Assembly (NCBI RefSeq): GCF_002019605.1
Contig: NZ_KV917368.1
Span: 5,281,885-5,345,884, forward strand
Origin: Alkalihalobacterium alkalinitrilicum
GTDB lineage: Bacteria > Bacillota > Bacilli > Bacillales > Bacillaceae_F
Direction: 5' to 3'
Length of the DNA stretch: 64,000 nucleotides
Both the position numbers and the translations under genes were made by a program. The notes beneath the pieces were generated by a model, which was given only the letters and a program-made list of their open reading frames with translations, did no database searches and was not told the origin of the DNA. Position 1 is the first letter of the stretch; the number at the start of each line of letters is the position of its first letter. Shown here one piece after another: positions 43,110-51,864 of this stretch.

Positions 43110-43739
43110 ATGTCTATTATTCGGCAAGACGCATGGACGAATGATGAAGATTTAATCTTAGCTGAAGTGGTTTTACGTCATATAAGAGAAGGTAGTACGC
43201 AGCTTGCTGCATTCGAAGAAGTGGGCGAAAGGTTACAACGGACGTCGGCTGCTTGTGGGTTTCGATGGAACTCAGCTATTCGGAAAAAGTATGATGCGGC
43301 TATTACATTAGCGAAAAAACAACGTAAAAAAGGTAAACTTACGCAAGAGCAAGAAGTTGAACAAGCAAACTATGAAGTGGAAGCAAGTCAAGAAATGGAA
43401 GGTTCAACGATCGTAAATTCCGTAAAGAAAGAAGAGGAAACGGCTGTTCTTTCTGAAGATAAACAAGCATCTACTAAAGAGATGACGCTCGATGATGTCA
43501 TTAATTTTCTTCAACAATATACTAGTAAGCTAGGACATCATGACCGATTAGAAGACGAGAACCAGAAGTTAATACAGGAAAACCAAAAATTAAAAGAATC
43601 TAATGAAAAGCTGAAAAAAGAAATAAAAGTTGTAAAAAAAGAAAAAGAAACTATTAACGATGATTATAGGACGTTAATTAATATTATGGATCGTGCAAGA
43701 AAGATGGCTGTACTACCTGAAGAAAAGAGTACTAATTAG
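43110..43739 (+). CDS. gerR: RsfA/GerR-family sporulation regulator (YlbO)
   Basis: A 209-residue DNA-binding protein: an N-terminal Myb/SANT-like helix-turn-helix (~5-60; RQDAWTNDEDLILAEVVL, TSAACGFRWNSAIRKKY) followed by an acidic linker and a long coiled coil (~145-190; EDENQKLIQENQKLKESNEKL). In B. subtilis YlbO (GerR) acts in the mother cell with sigma-E. Upstream, ATA (43003) and CATAATCC (43024) 18 bp apart could be a sigma-E promoter, but this is weak evidence. ATG 43110 follows AGGAGGG. Confidence 0.85.
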   Translation: MSIIRQDAWTNDEDLILAEVVLRHIREGSTQLAAFEEVGERLQRTSAACGFRWNSAIRKKYDAAITLAKKQRKKGKLTQEQEVEQANYEVEASQEMEGSTIVNSVKKEEETAVLSEDKQASTKEMTLDDVINFLQQYTSKLGHHDRLEDENQKLIQENQKLKESNEKLKKEIKVVKKEKETINDDYRTLINIMDRARKMAVLPEEKSTN

Positions 43740-43794
43740 AAGAATAACAAAAAAAGGCAACTCAACACTGAGTTGCCTTTTTTTGTTATTCTTC
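43739..43794. terminator. 26-bp perfect bidirectional terminator
   Basis: GAAGAATAACAAAAAAAGGC plus AACTCA pairs without mismatch with the sequence at 43769-43794 around ACAC. It overlaps the end of ylbP and touches the gerR stop; A7 and T7 runs make it a terminator for both convergent genes. Confidence 0.9.
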
Positions 43795-44271
43795 TGGTAA
43801 CATCTGTTCTTTTACGCCTTCTGGATACCATACATAAGGGTTTTCGCCACGGTCACGGGATGATTGATAGGTTACAGATTCAAACCCCATCTTATTCCAA
43901 AAATCATCTGAACGTTGTCTTGCGTTTGTTTTAATTGGTAAATTGAAGCTTTTTGCGAAATCTACTAAAGCTTTTCCATATCCTTTTTGCTGATAGGACT
44001 CTAGTACTTCAAGTTTGAATAATTCTAAATAATCTTGTGGTGGCTCGAAATATTTATCAAATTTTTCTTCTACACGGTAAAGACTCATTCTTGCAATTAG
44101 TTTATTACCGTAATAAATTCCATAGAATGGGGATTCGCTATCATTTTCAATGATATTTGCTTGAAGGTCCTCCCTCATCGAGAGTTCTGGGGCTCCGTAT
44201 TCACGAAAGTTTTGAAATTCCTCTAACGTTTTAAAATTTATAAGTAAGCGCTTAACTTCTAGTTTCTCCAT
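43786..44271 (-). CDS. ylbP: GNAT N-acetyltransferase YlbP
   Basis: A 161-residue acetyltransferase of the YlbP family: FREYGAPELSMREDLQANI, YGIYYGNKLIARMSLYRVEEKFD, the acetyl-CoA binding LEVLESYQQKGYGKALVDFA (Q/RxxGxG/A) and FWNKMGFESV. The ending GENPYVWYPEG is family-specific. Substrate unknown. ATG 44271 with GGGAGGTC on the minus strand. Confidence 0.9.
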   Translation of the reverse strand: MEKLEVKRLLINFKTLEEFQNFREYGAPELSMREDLQANIIENDSESPFYGIYYGNKLIARMSLYRVEEKFDKYFEPPQDYLELFKLEVLESYQQKGYGKALVDFAKSFNLPIKTNARQRSDDFWNKMGFESVTYQSSRDRGENPYVWYPEGVKEQMLPEE

Positions 44272-44598
44272 AAGATGACCTCCCTGATTGATAGTAGTAA
44301 ATGTGGAGCAAGCAAAAAATTATTCACCACGTGTTCTATTTTACTACAAAAAGGTAACGGTAACTTGAAAAAACTAAAAATGATACTAGAATTAAAAAAG
44401 TAAAAATTTTTAGAAAATATTATTAAATCCAAAGAAAATTATGATTTGGTCATTCGTCTTTCTTTTCAATTGTGCTATTATTTACATTAAGTAAAGCTTT
44501 AATTGGTATTCGCATTTATAAACTGAAAAAATGGTGGTTTCGCTTGGGATACATGGCTTTTCAGTTTTCAAAAAAGATGGTTTGAGCGGAGTGGTTTT
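44272..44598. other. 327-bp intergenic region with one hairpin
   Basis: No gene. It carries the divergent upstream regions of ylbP and panE. AAACTGAAAA (44520-44529) pairs with TTTTCAGTTT (44558-44567) across a 28-base loop, just before panE; this could be a leader structure. The rest is AT-rich with no clear promoter pair that I would defend. Confidence 0.5.
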
Positions 44599-45510
44599 GT
44601 GAACATAGGTGTTATTGGTGGTGGAGCAATTGGACTTCTTTTAGCCGCCTATTTAAGAAAATCAGGGTTTAACGTAACGTTATATACTCGGAGTCAAAAA
44701 CAAGCAACGCAACTAGAGGAGTCTGGAATTAAATTGCGAACTAGGGAAGGTTCTGAAATGGTCTCAGTCGTTTCTAGGACAATGGAAGACGTATGTGTCT
44801 TAGAGGAAGATTTAATTTTTGTAACCGTAAAACAATTTCACTTAAAAAAGCTTTTCGACTCCATTGATCTTTCTAAACATCCTCAAGCAATGGTCTTCTT
44901 GCAAAATGGAATGGGGCATCTTTCAGTGATTCGAAACCTTCCTGTCCAATCGCTATTTGTTGGGGTTGTTGAACATGGGGCGATGCGGACTTCGATGACT
45001 GATGTCCATCATACAGGAATTGGGGTAATAAAGATCGGGGCTGTTAGGGGTGAGATCCAAAGATGGAGTAATGTTTGGAAAGTCTTATCAGAAAATGACT
45101 TTCCTATTACCGTATTAAACAATTGGTTAACGATAATGGAACGAAAGTTAATTGTAAATGCATGTATTAATCCGTTAACTGCGTTATATCGAGTAACAAA
45201 TGGAACTCTAGTTTCGAACCCACATTTTCAAAAACTGATGCGCTCTGTCTACGAGGAAACGGTTGCGAGTCTCGAATTTAGAAACGATGATGGTATGTGG
45301 GAAGAAGTACTTGCGATTTGTGAAAAGACAGCAAACAATAGATCATCGATGCTACGTGATATTGAAAATAATAATGAAACTGAAATTGATGCTATTACAG
45401 GGTATGTGTTACAAAAAGGGGAAGAAAAAGGGATACCTATCGCTATAACGGCATTTTTATATGAAAGTATTAAAGGAATAGAAAGGGAAGCGAGGGAGAA
45501 GGTTGAGTAG
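44599..45510 (+). CDS. panE: 2-dehydropantoate 2-reductase
   Basis: A 303-residue NADPH-dependent ketopantoate reductase (B. subtilis ylbQ) of the pantothenate/CoA path. N-terminal Rossmann loop MNIGVIGGGAIGLLLAAYL, TVKQFHLK with the NADP region, FLQNGMGHL and the catalytic-lysine helix KLIVNACINPLTALYRVTNG; EIDAITGYVLQKGEEKGIPIA at the end. Start GTG 44599 follows GAGCGGAGTGG. The next gene overlaps by 8 bases. Confidence 0.92.
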   Translation: MNIGVIGGGAIGLLLAAYLRKSGFNVTLYTRSQKQATQLEESGIKLRTREGSEMVSVVSRTMEDVCVLEEDLIFVTVKQFHLKKLFDSIDLSKHPQAMVFLQNGMGHLSVIRNLPVQSLFVGVVEHGAMRTSMTDVHHTGIGVIKIGAVRGEIQRWSNVWKVLSENDFPITVLNNWLTIMERKLIVNACINPLTALYRVTNGTLVSNPHFQKLMRSVYEETVASLEFRNDDGMWEEVLAICEKTANNRSSMLRDIENNNETEIDAITGYVLQKGEEKGIPIAITAFLYESIKGIEREAREKVE

Positions 45511-45883
45511 TGCTTTCGCATGGTTTATTGCTACGGTTGTGACGCTACCTATTATAGGTTGGTACTTAGCGTATATTATAACAGTTAAAATTACGAAGAA
45601 AAAAAGTTATTCAGTTCGTCTTGCGGCGGATCTCTCCTTAGTCCTGTTTATAAGTGCAGTTTACTTTATTAGTTACGAAATATGGGATCAATCCTTCTTG
45701 TGGATCATTCTCATCGCTTTTTTCTTAGTTGCAATTTGTTTTACTGTCGTCCATTGGAAAGTGGCGAATGATATTCACTTTGTTCGTTTGGTTAGAGGAA
45801 TATGGCGGTTTAATTTTATTTTATTTTTTATTATTTATCTTGTACTAAGTACGTATGGTTTCGTTTTGAGACTGATTAGTTAA
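45503..45883 (+). CDS. DUF3397 membrane protein
   Basis: A 126-residue protein with four membrane helices (~5-27, 40-60, 65-85, 100-122) and the DUF3397 feature of a short N-terminus followed by KITKKKSYSVRLAADLSLVLF. Function unknown; the gene commonly sits between panE and bshC/mraZ in bacilli. TTG 45503 starts inside the end of panE, behind GAGGGAGAAGG, so translation is coupled to panE. Confidence 0.82.
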   Translation: MSSAFAWFIATVVTLPIIGWYLAYIITVKITKKKSYSVRLAADLSLVLFISAVYFISYEIWDQSFLWIILIAFFLVAICFTVVHWKVANDIHFVRLVRGIWRFNFILFFIIYLVLSTYGFVLRLIS

Positions 45884-45902
45884 CTTAGGTAAGCATTTTA
45901 TT

Positions 45903-45930
45903 TTGTGTACGGTTATCTGTTTGCTATAAT
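45903..45930 (+). promoter_or_regulatory. Extended -10 promoter of bshC
   Basis: TG-C-TATAAT (TATAAT at 45925-45930) is a complete extended -10; TTGTGT 16 bp upstream is a partial -35. It lies 44 bp before the bshC ATG. Confidence 0.6.
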
Positions 45931-45974
45931 CAAATCGTTCGAATGTTAAGTTTTTAATGAAAGGGCGTTACATA

Positions 45975-47597
45975 ATGAATGTGAAAGAAGTTGAACTTTC
46001 ACCAACAACTAAAATAGCTAAAGCGTATATAGAGGAAGATCCACAAATCCATTCGTTCTTTGAGTATGACTATTTAGAACGATCTACATATGCTTCTCGT
46101 TATGAATACATAAAAAATCGTACATATGATCGAGACCTTCTAGCGGATGCGTTAATAACGTATAATGAAAAGCTTATTTATCACGAAAAAAATTTATTGC
46201 AAATCGAACGCCTTCGTGATCCTAACAGTGTAGTCGTAGTTACAGGACAACAACCTGGATTGATGACGGGGCCTTTATACACGATATATAAAGCGTTGAC
46301 GGTGATCGTATTGGCAAAAGAACAAGAGCGACAATTAGGTGTTCCTGTTATCCCTGTGTTTTGGGTAGCAGGAGAAGATCACGATTTCCTGGAAGTAAAT
46401 CACTTGTTTTTGCAAGGGAAAAACCAATTGGTGAAGTATCAATTATTTGACAGAACAGATGATGTAAAATCACCATTGTCAGAGAGACCGCTCGCTTATG
46501 AAAAAACGAAGAATTGGATTGAAGACGTTTTTGCTTCAATGCCAGAGACGAACTATACAAAAGAGCTTCTTGAAGTTGTAACATCGTCACTAAAGAATTC
46601 AACGAGCTATTCACATTTTTTTAGCCAGTTAATGGCGTGGTTTTTTAAAGAAGAAGGTCTCGTTTTGCTTGATGCAGCAGACGTTAATATACGCTCGATT
46701 GAAAAACCTATGTTTTTATCGCTTATTGAGGAAAGTTATGCCATTCAGAAATCTTTTTTGACGCAGTCTGAGCAACTAGAACAATTTGGTTTTGGAACAC
46801 CAATTGATCGAAATGAAGAAAATGCAAACCTTTTTATCATAGAAAATGGCCAGCGTCACCGATTAGATCGAATTAGTGAAACAACATTTGTGGCCAATCA
46901 AAAAATTTATTCAAAACAAGAATTGCTTTCTATTGCTCAAATGACCCCAGAGCGATTAAGTAATAATGTCGTTACTCGTCCAATAATGCAAGAATTTCTA
47001 TTACCCGTACTTGCTTTCGTTGGAGGTCCTGGAGAAATCGCTTATTGGTCAACGTTGAAAAAGGTATTTAAATCATTAGAAATGAAAATGCCACCGATTG
47101 TTCCCCGGCTTTCTATTACGTTGCTGGAGAAAAAGCATAGTGAGTGGTTGGAGAAAAAAGGTATAATGATTAATGAGGCATTATCTAATCCGTTATCTAA
47201 AATGAGAGATGAGTGGTATGAGAAACAAAAAAAATGGGATATAGAAAAGGTCGCTACCGATGTTAAACTTCAAATAGAAAATGTTCACAATCCACTTCGT
47301 CAAATTGCTGGACAATTAGATGAAACATCAGAGAAGCTTGCAAATAAAAATATCCAAATTCTTTTGGACCAAATAGATGTACTTTATCAAAAATTAGAAC
47401 GTCAACAAAAAGAAAAGTATAAGTATGAGTTCATGAAGTATGATGCAGTTGAACAAATGGTCTTTCCAAACCAGAAGCCACAGGAACGCATATATAATAT
47501 ATTTCAATTTATTAACCAGTTTGGTTTTGAACTTATCGATCAGGTAAAGGCACAAGAGATAAATGTAAATCGATATCATAAGATTATTGAACTTTAA
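45975..47597 (+). CDS. bshC: Bacillithiol synthase, cysteine-adding enzyme
   Basis: A 540-residue protein that joins cysteine to glucosaminyl-malate in the last step of bacillithiol formation. Family blocks: VVVVTGQQPGLMTGPLYTIYK with Rossmann-like start, PVFWVAGEDHDFLEVNH, FLLPVLAFVGGPGEIAYWSTLK and the C-terminal coiled coil (~430-500). ATG 45975 with AAAGGGCG is preferred to ATG 45957, which lies before that site. A terminator hairpin follows at 47631. Confidence 0.95.
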   Translation: MNVKEVELSPTTKIAKAYIEEDPQIHSFFEYDYLERSTYASRYEYIKNRTYDRDLLADALITYNEKLIYHEKNLLQIERLRDPNSVVVVTGQQPGLMTGPLYTIYKALTVIVLAKEQERQLGVPVIPVFWVAGEDHDFLEVNHLFLQGKNQLVKYQLFDRTDDVKSPLSERPLAYEKTKNWIEDVFASMPETNYTKELLEVVTSSLKNSTSYSHFFSQLMAWFFKEEGLVLLDAADVNIRSIEKPMFLSLIEESYAIQKSFLTQSEQLEQFGFGTPIDRNEENANLFIIENGQRHRLDRISETTFVANQKIYSKQELLSIAQMTPERLSNNVVTRPIMQEFLLPVLAFVGGPGEIAYWSTLKKVFKSLEMKMPPIVPRLSITLLEKKHSEWLEKKGIMINEALSNPLSKMRDEWYEKQKKWDIEKVATDVKLQIENVHNPLRQIAGQLDETSEKLANKNIQILLDQIDVLYQKLERQQKEKYKYEFMKYDAVEQMVFPNQKPQERIYNIFQFINQFGFELIDQVKAQEINVNRYHKIIEL

Positions 47598-47630
47598 GGA
47601 AATTGACGATAAAAAAATGAATAAAGATGA

Positions 47631-47665
47631 AAAAAATCCTGTGTAAAAGCAGGATTTTTTTTTTA
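47631..47665 (+). terminator. Terminator after bshC
   Basis: AAAAAATCCTG pairs with CAGGATTTTTT around TGTAAAAG, followed by more T. Confidence 0.85.
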
Positions 47666-47686
47666 TGGAGAGAATTAGAAAATCTA

Positions 47687-47740
47687 GTGGTATAAAGTGG
47701 GGGGATGTGGTAACTTAGAGGTATAAAGTGGGGGATGGTG
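47687..47740 (+). promoter_or_regulatory. Paired direct repeats before mraZ, candidate MraZ operator
   Basis: GGTATAAAGTGGGGGGATG (47689-47707) and GGTATAAAGTGGGGGATGG (47720-47738) are repeated 31 bp apart. MraZ proteins in other bacteria bind direct repeats containing AAAGTG or TGGG upstream of their own operon. The second copy also overlaps the mraZ ribosome site, so binding could affect both transcription and translation. Confidence 0.5.
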
Positions 47741-47748
47741 AAACGATT

Positions 47749-48180
47749 ATGTTCATGGGAGAGTATCGGCATAATGTCGATGAAAAGGGAAGACTCATTA
47801 TTCCTGCTAAGTTCCGTGAAGAACTTGGTGACTCTTTTGTTGTAACACGTGGACTTGATCGTTCGTTATTCGTCTATCCACAAGGCGAGTGGAAAATTCT
47901 AGAAGGGAAATTAAAGTCACTCCCATTTACAAAAAAAGATGCCAGAGCCTTTACTCGATTTTTCTTTTCTGGTGCCACGGAATGTGAGCTTGATAAACAG
48001 GGTAGAGTAAATATTGCCTCCCCACTTAGGGAATATGCACATATTGAAAAAGAGTGTGTCATTATTGGGGTTTCTAACCGGGTAGAAATTTGGAGTAAAG
48101 CAATCTGGGAAGACTATTTTATGGAATCAGAAGAATCATTTAGTGAGATTGCTGAAAACATCGTAGATTTTGATCTTTAA
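47749..48180 (+). CDS. mraZ: Transcriptional regulator MraZ
   Basis: A 143-residue protein made of two AbrB-like SpoVT halves: [22 protein letters not shown] and [20 protein letters not shown] both show the DxKGR...P motif. MraZ forms rings of subunits and controls the dcw operon; in B. subtilis it limits ftsL expression. ATG 47749 (MFMGEYRH) is chosen from the family start; GTGGGGGATGGTG precedes it. First gene of the dcw cluster. Confidence 0.95.
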   Translation: MFMGEYRHNVDEKGRLIIPAKFREELGDSFVVTRGLDRSLFVYPQGEWKILEGKLKSLPFTKKDARAFTRFFFSGATECELDKQGRVNIASPLREYAHIEKECVIIGVSNRVEIWSKAIWEDYFMESEESFSEIAENIVDFDL

Positions 48181-48219
48181 CGAATGCATCTAAGAAAAGC
48201 ATAGAAGAGGTGGTAGTAA

Positions 48220-49152
48220 GTGTTTAATCATATTACTGTGTTAAAAGAAGAGTCAGTAAACGGATTGAATATAAAAGAAGATGGAATTTATGTAGACTGT
48301 ACCCTTGGTGGAGGAGGTCATAGTGAATTAATTTTGTCTAAACTTAATTCTGATGGTCATTTATTTGCCTTTGACCAAGATGATGTAGCCTTAGCCAACG
48401 CAAAAGAAAAGTTAAGTAAATATGAGGGTCAATTTACTTTAATTAAGAGTAATTTTCGTTATATAAAAGAAGAGTTGCAAGCTAGAGGAATAGAACAAGT
48501 CGATGGGGTACTGTTTGATTTAGGAGTATCTTCGCCTCAATTAGATGAAGCGGAACGTGGTTTTAGCTACCACCAAGATGCACCATTAGATATGAGAATG
48601 GATCAAACCGCTGCTTTAAGTGCTTCTGAAGTCGTGAATGAGTGGGAATTTGGTAAGATTGTTTCCATTATTTCAAGATACGGGGAAGAAAAGTTTGCTA
48701 AACAAATTGCTAGAAAGATCGAAGCGGCAAGAGAGAAAAAAAAGATCGAAACGACAGGTGAATTAGTTGAGATTATTAAATCAGGAATACCCGCTCCTGC
48801 CAGAAGAACAGGAGGTCATCCTGCAAAGCGAACATTTCAAGCGATTCGTATAGCAGTTAACGATGAATTAGGTGCATTTGAACAAGCATTAGCTGATTCG
48901 ATTGAAATTACAGCTCCTAAAGGTCGTATATGCGTGATCACGTTCCATTCATTAGAAGACAGAATGTGTAAAGACATGTTTAAAAAAGAGAGCAAAGGTC
49001 CTGATCTTCCTCGTGGGATGCCAATGATCCCACAAGGGTATGAACCTAAACTCACCATGATTACAAAAAAACCAATTATTGCAAGTGTTAATGAACTAGA
49101 AAAGAATAACCGAGCTCGCTCAGCAAAACTACGGATTGCAGAAAAAAATTAA
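48220..49152 (+). CDS. rsmH: 16S rRNA (cytosine1402-N4)-methyltransferase
   Basis: A 310-residue SAM enzyme (MraW). SAM-binding [68 protein letters not shown] and [12 protein letters not shown] are all conserved. It methylates the ribosomal P-site base C1402. GTG 48220 follows AAGAGGTGG. ftsL overlaps its end only through the ribosome site. Confidence 0.97.
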   Translation: MFNHITVLKEESVNGLNIKEDGIYVDCTLGGGGHSELILSKLNSDGHLFAFDQDDVALANAKEKLSKYEGQFTLIKSNFRYIKEELQARGIEQVDGVLFDLGVSSPQLDEAERGFSYHQDAPLDMRMDQTAALSASEVVNEWEFGKIVSIISRYGEEKFAKQIARKIEAAREKKKIETTGELVEIIKSGIPAPARRTGGHPAKRTFQAIRIAVNDELGAFEQALADSIEITAPKGRICVITFHSLEDRMCKDMFKKESKGPDLPRGMPMIPQGYEPKLTMITKKPIIASVNELEKNNRARSAKLRIAEKN

Positions 49153-49165
49153 AGGAGGAGACATT

Positions 49166-49531
49166 ATGAGTAATTTAGCTCGACAGTATCAGCAACACCC
49201 TCAAAAGGTTCAAGATCAGCAACAAAAGCAATTAAAGGCTCCTAAACAACGAAAGTTTTCTGTTACAAAAGGCGAAAAAGGATTAGTCTTATTAGCTGTT
49301 GTTGCGTTTTCTGTAGCCGTTACGTTCATTATTGCAAACTATGCATCCGTCTACTCAGTTAACCGAGACATTCATAATTTACAACGAGATATACAACAAC
49401 AAACACAAGTAAATGATGGACTGCAACTACAGGTAATTGAGTTAAGCGCACCTGATAGAATTCTGCATATCGCAACGGAACAACTTGGTATGTCTTTAGA
49501 CGACAATAAAGTAAGAGTAATACAAAACTAG
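49166..49531 (+). CDS. ftsL: Cell division protein FtsL
   Basis: A 121-residue bitopic protein: basic/glutamine-rich cytoplasmic tail (HPQKVQDQQQKQLKAPKQRK), one membrane helix (~47-67, LVLLAVVAFSVAVTFIIA) and a short extracytoplasmic coiled coil (DIHNLQRDIQQQTQVNDGLQ) ending with ATEQLGMSLDDNKVRVI. It pairs with DivIC and DivIB in the divisome. ATG 49166 follows AAAGGAGG; ten earlier codons lie over the rsmH end and are excluded. Confidence 0.93.
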   Translation: MSNLARQYQQHPQKVQDQQQKQLKAPKQRKFSVTKGEKGLVLLAVVAFSVAVTFIIANYASVYSVNRDIHNLQRDIQQQTQVNDGLQLQVIELSAPDRILHIATEQLGMSLDDNKVRVIQN

Positions 49532-49572
49532 TTCCGTTGTGAGCTAGTTTTCTTTTTAAGGATGTGATTATA

Positions 49573-51756
49573 ATGGATATTCATAAACGACCTGTAACTA
49601 ACAAGAGAGCTGTATTCATTATGGGTATTTTCCTCTTATGTTTTGTCATACTTATCGGGAGAATTATTATGATTCAAACAACAAAAGAAGTGGCCGGTCA
49701 TGATTTAAAAGTAATGGCAGAACAAAGGTGGATGACTAAAAATGAAATTGAGGGGAATCGCGGAACCATTTTCGACCGAGAAGGAAGTCCGCTTGCCCAA
49801 GAAATTAACTCATATACAATGTTTGCGGTATTAGATAAAAGTCAAAGCCGCTATGTAGAAGACCCAAGGGAGACAGCGGAAATTTTATCACCTTATATTA
49901 ATATGTCGGTTGAAAACCTTGAACGGCTCCTATCAAGTGACCGCTTCCAAGTGGAATTAGGTGCTGGTGCAAAAAATATGAGTCATGAGAAAATGAAGGC
50001 GATTAAAGATTATGAGCTTCCAGGTATTGAATTTAGAGAGGAGCCGCGCCGGTACTATCCAAAACAAACGTATGCTTCTCATGTAATCGGCTATACAGAA
50101 CGAGATATGGAAAAGTCGAGAATGGGGCTAGAGCTTAGCTTGGATGAATTATTACGTGCAGAAAATGGGTCTGTCGTTTATCAGAGAGATCGGAAGGGGA
50201 TTCGGTTGCCGGACCCAAAGGAAACGGTTGAACCTCCAAAGCACGGTCATGATGTTTATTTGACACTCGATTCCAACATTCAAACTGCTTTAGAACAAAT
50301 TATGACGAAAGTTGAAGAAGATTACGACCCTGAAAAAATGATTGCAATTGTAGCTGACCCTCAAACAGGACAAATCCTAGCGATGAGTAATCGACCTAGT
50401 TTTAATCCGAATCAATACGAAGATATTGAAAACTATCGAAATTTTGCGGTTGTTGATCGATTTGAACCTGGTTCCACTATGAAAATTTTTACATTAGCTG
50501 CTGCTATTGAAGAAGGTGTTTATAATGGGAATGAACAGTTTCAATCAGGTCAGTACCGTATAGGAAATAGGGTTATTTCGGACCATAATCAGGGTAGAGG
50601 TTGGGGACCGATAACGTATGATGAAGGAATGCAACGTTCTTCCAATGTTGCTTTTTCAAAAATTGCCCATGAAAAATTAGGGACGGATAAATTTTATGAA
50701 TATCTTGATAAGTTTGGTTTCACAAGCCAAACGGGAATTGATCTACCAAGTGAAGCGACGAGTTTAATTGCTGAAAAGACAGCTTCTAACGCGATATCTA
50801 CAGCATTTGGTCAAGCGACAGCTGTCACTCCAATACAACAAGTTCAAGCCGCAACAGCGATTGCAACTGGTGGACAGATCATGAAACCTTATGTAATAGA
50901 TCGAATTGTAGATGGTGAAACAGGAAAAGTCATTCAGAAAAATGAACCGACACTAGTTAACCAACCAATTTCTGAGGCTACTGCAAAACAAATGCGAGAC
51001 ATATTAGAAACAGTCGTAACCTCATCTGCTGGAACGGGAACGCCTTATTATATTGAGGGCTTTGATGTCATAGGGAAAACAGGGACTGCTCAAATTCCTA
51101 ATCCGAATGGTCCTGGCTACTTACGAGGACATGGAAAGAACCTTTTCTCGTTTTTAGGTATGGCACCGAAAGAGGATCCTCGAGTTATCGTTTATGTGGC
51201 TGTTGAACAACCAAAATTAAAGCAGACAGAGTCAGGTTCCGCGCCTGTATCACAAATTTTCAATACGGTGATGAAACATAGTTTACAATATTTAAATATC
51301 AATCCAAGTTTTCAAGAAGTCGTTGAAAGTGAAGAAGTTGGATTTAAGTTGAAAGACTATAAAGGGAAATCTATAGAAGCTGTTAATAGTGAGTTAATGA
51401 ATTCAGGAGTAGAGGTTATCATCCTAGGTGATGGAAAGAAAGTAGAAGAACAGCAACCGGTGTCAGGGCGATATGTAATGGACAATGAGAAAGTTGTTCT
51501 TGTTACATCAGGTGATCAATACGAAATGCCGAATATCGAAGGTTGGTCGTTCAGAGATGCAATGAAACTATCGAAAGCATTGGATCTCAATATGAATATA
51601 TTTGGAACAGGTTATGTTACAAGTCAAAGCATATCTACAGGAAGTAAAATAGAGATGGGAGAACATATTACCATCGAATTACATTTGCCAGGTCAAGAAG
51701 GTGAATTTGAAATGACAGAAGTCGAAGAAGACGGGCGTATCGAAGGCCAATCATGA
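49573..51756 (+). CDS. pbpB: Penicillin-binding protein 2B, septal transpeptidase
   Basis: A 727-residue class B PBP. Membrane helix ~15-37, dimerisation domain with GNRGTIFDREGSPLAQEI, transpeptidase domain with STMK (S301), SSN in QRSSNVAFSK and KTGTAQ, and two C-terminal PASTA repeats (~580-715). It cross-links septal peptidoglycan with an SEDS partner. ATG 49573 with AAGGATGTG. Followed by spoVD, its sporulation paralogue. Confidence 0.95.
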   Translation: MDIHKRPVTNKRAVFIMGIFLLCFVILIGRIIMIQTTKEVAGHDLKVMAEQRWMTKNEIEGNRGTIFDREGSPLAQEINSYTMFAVLDKSQSRYVEDPRETAEILSPYINMSVENLERLLSSDRFQVELGAGAKNMSHEKMKAIKDYELPGIEFREEPRRYYPKQTYASHVIGYTERDMEKSRMGLELSLDELLRAENGSVVYQRDRKGIRLPDPKETVEPPKHGHDVYLTLDSNIQTALEQIMTKVEEDYDPEKMIAIVADPQTGQILAMSNRPSFNPNQYEDIENYRNFAVVDRFEPGSTMKIFTLAAAIEEGVYNGNEQFQSGQYRIGNRVISDHNQGRGWGPITYDEGMQRSSNVAFSKIAHEKLGTDKFYEYLDKFGFTSQTGIDLPSEATSLIAEKTASNAISTAFGQATAVTPIQQVQAATAIATGGQIMKPYVIDRIVDGETGKVIQKNEPTLVNQPISEATAKQMRDILETVVTSSAGTGTPYYIEGFDVIGKTGTAQIPNPNGPGYLRGHGKNLFSFLGMAPKEDPRVIVYVAVEQPKLKQTESGSAPVSQIFNTVMKHSLQYLNINPSFQEVVESEEVGFKLKDYKGKSIEAVNSELMNSGVEVIILGDGKKVEEQQPVSGRYVMDNEKVVLVTSGDQYEMPNIEGWSFRDAMKLSKALDLNMNIFGTGYVTSQSISTGSKIEMGEHITIELHLPGQEGEFEMTEVEEDGRIEGQS

Positions 51757-51864
51757 CAATAGCCCCCTAATTGTTCTAATTATCTAGTAATACGCATATA
51801 AGTTAAACAAGCATGACAAGCCTTATATATGTGAAATCTAGGTTGGAAAATGGGGGTACAGGAA

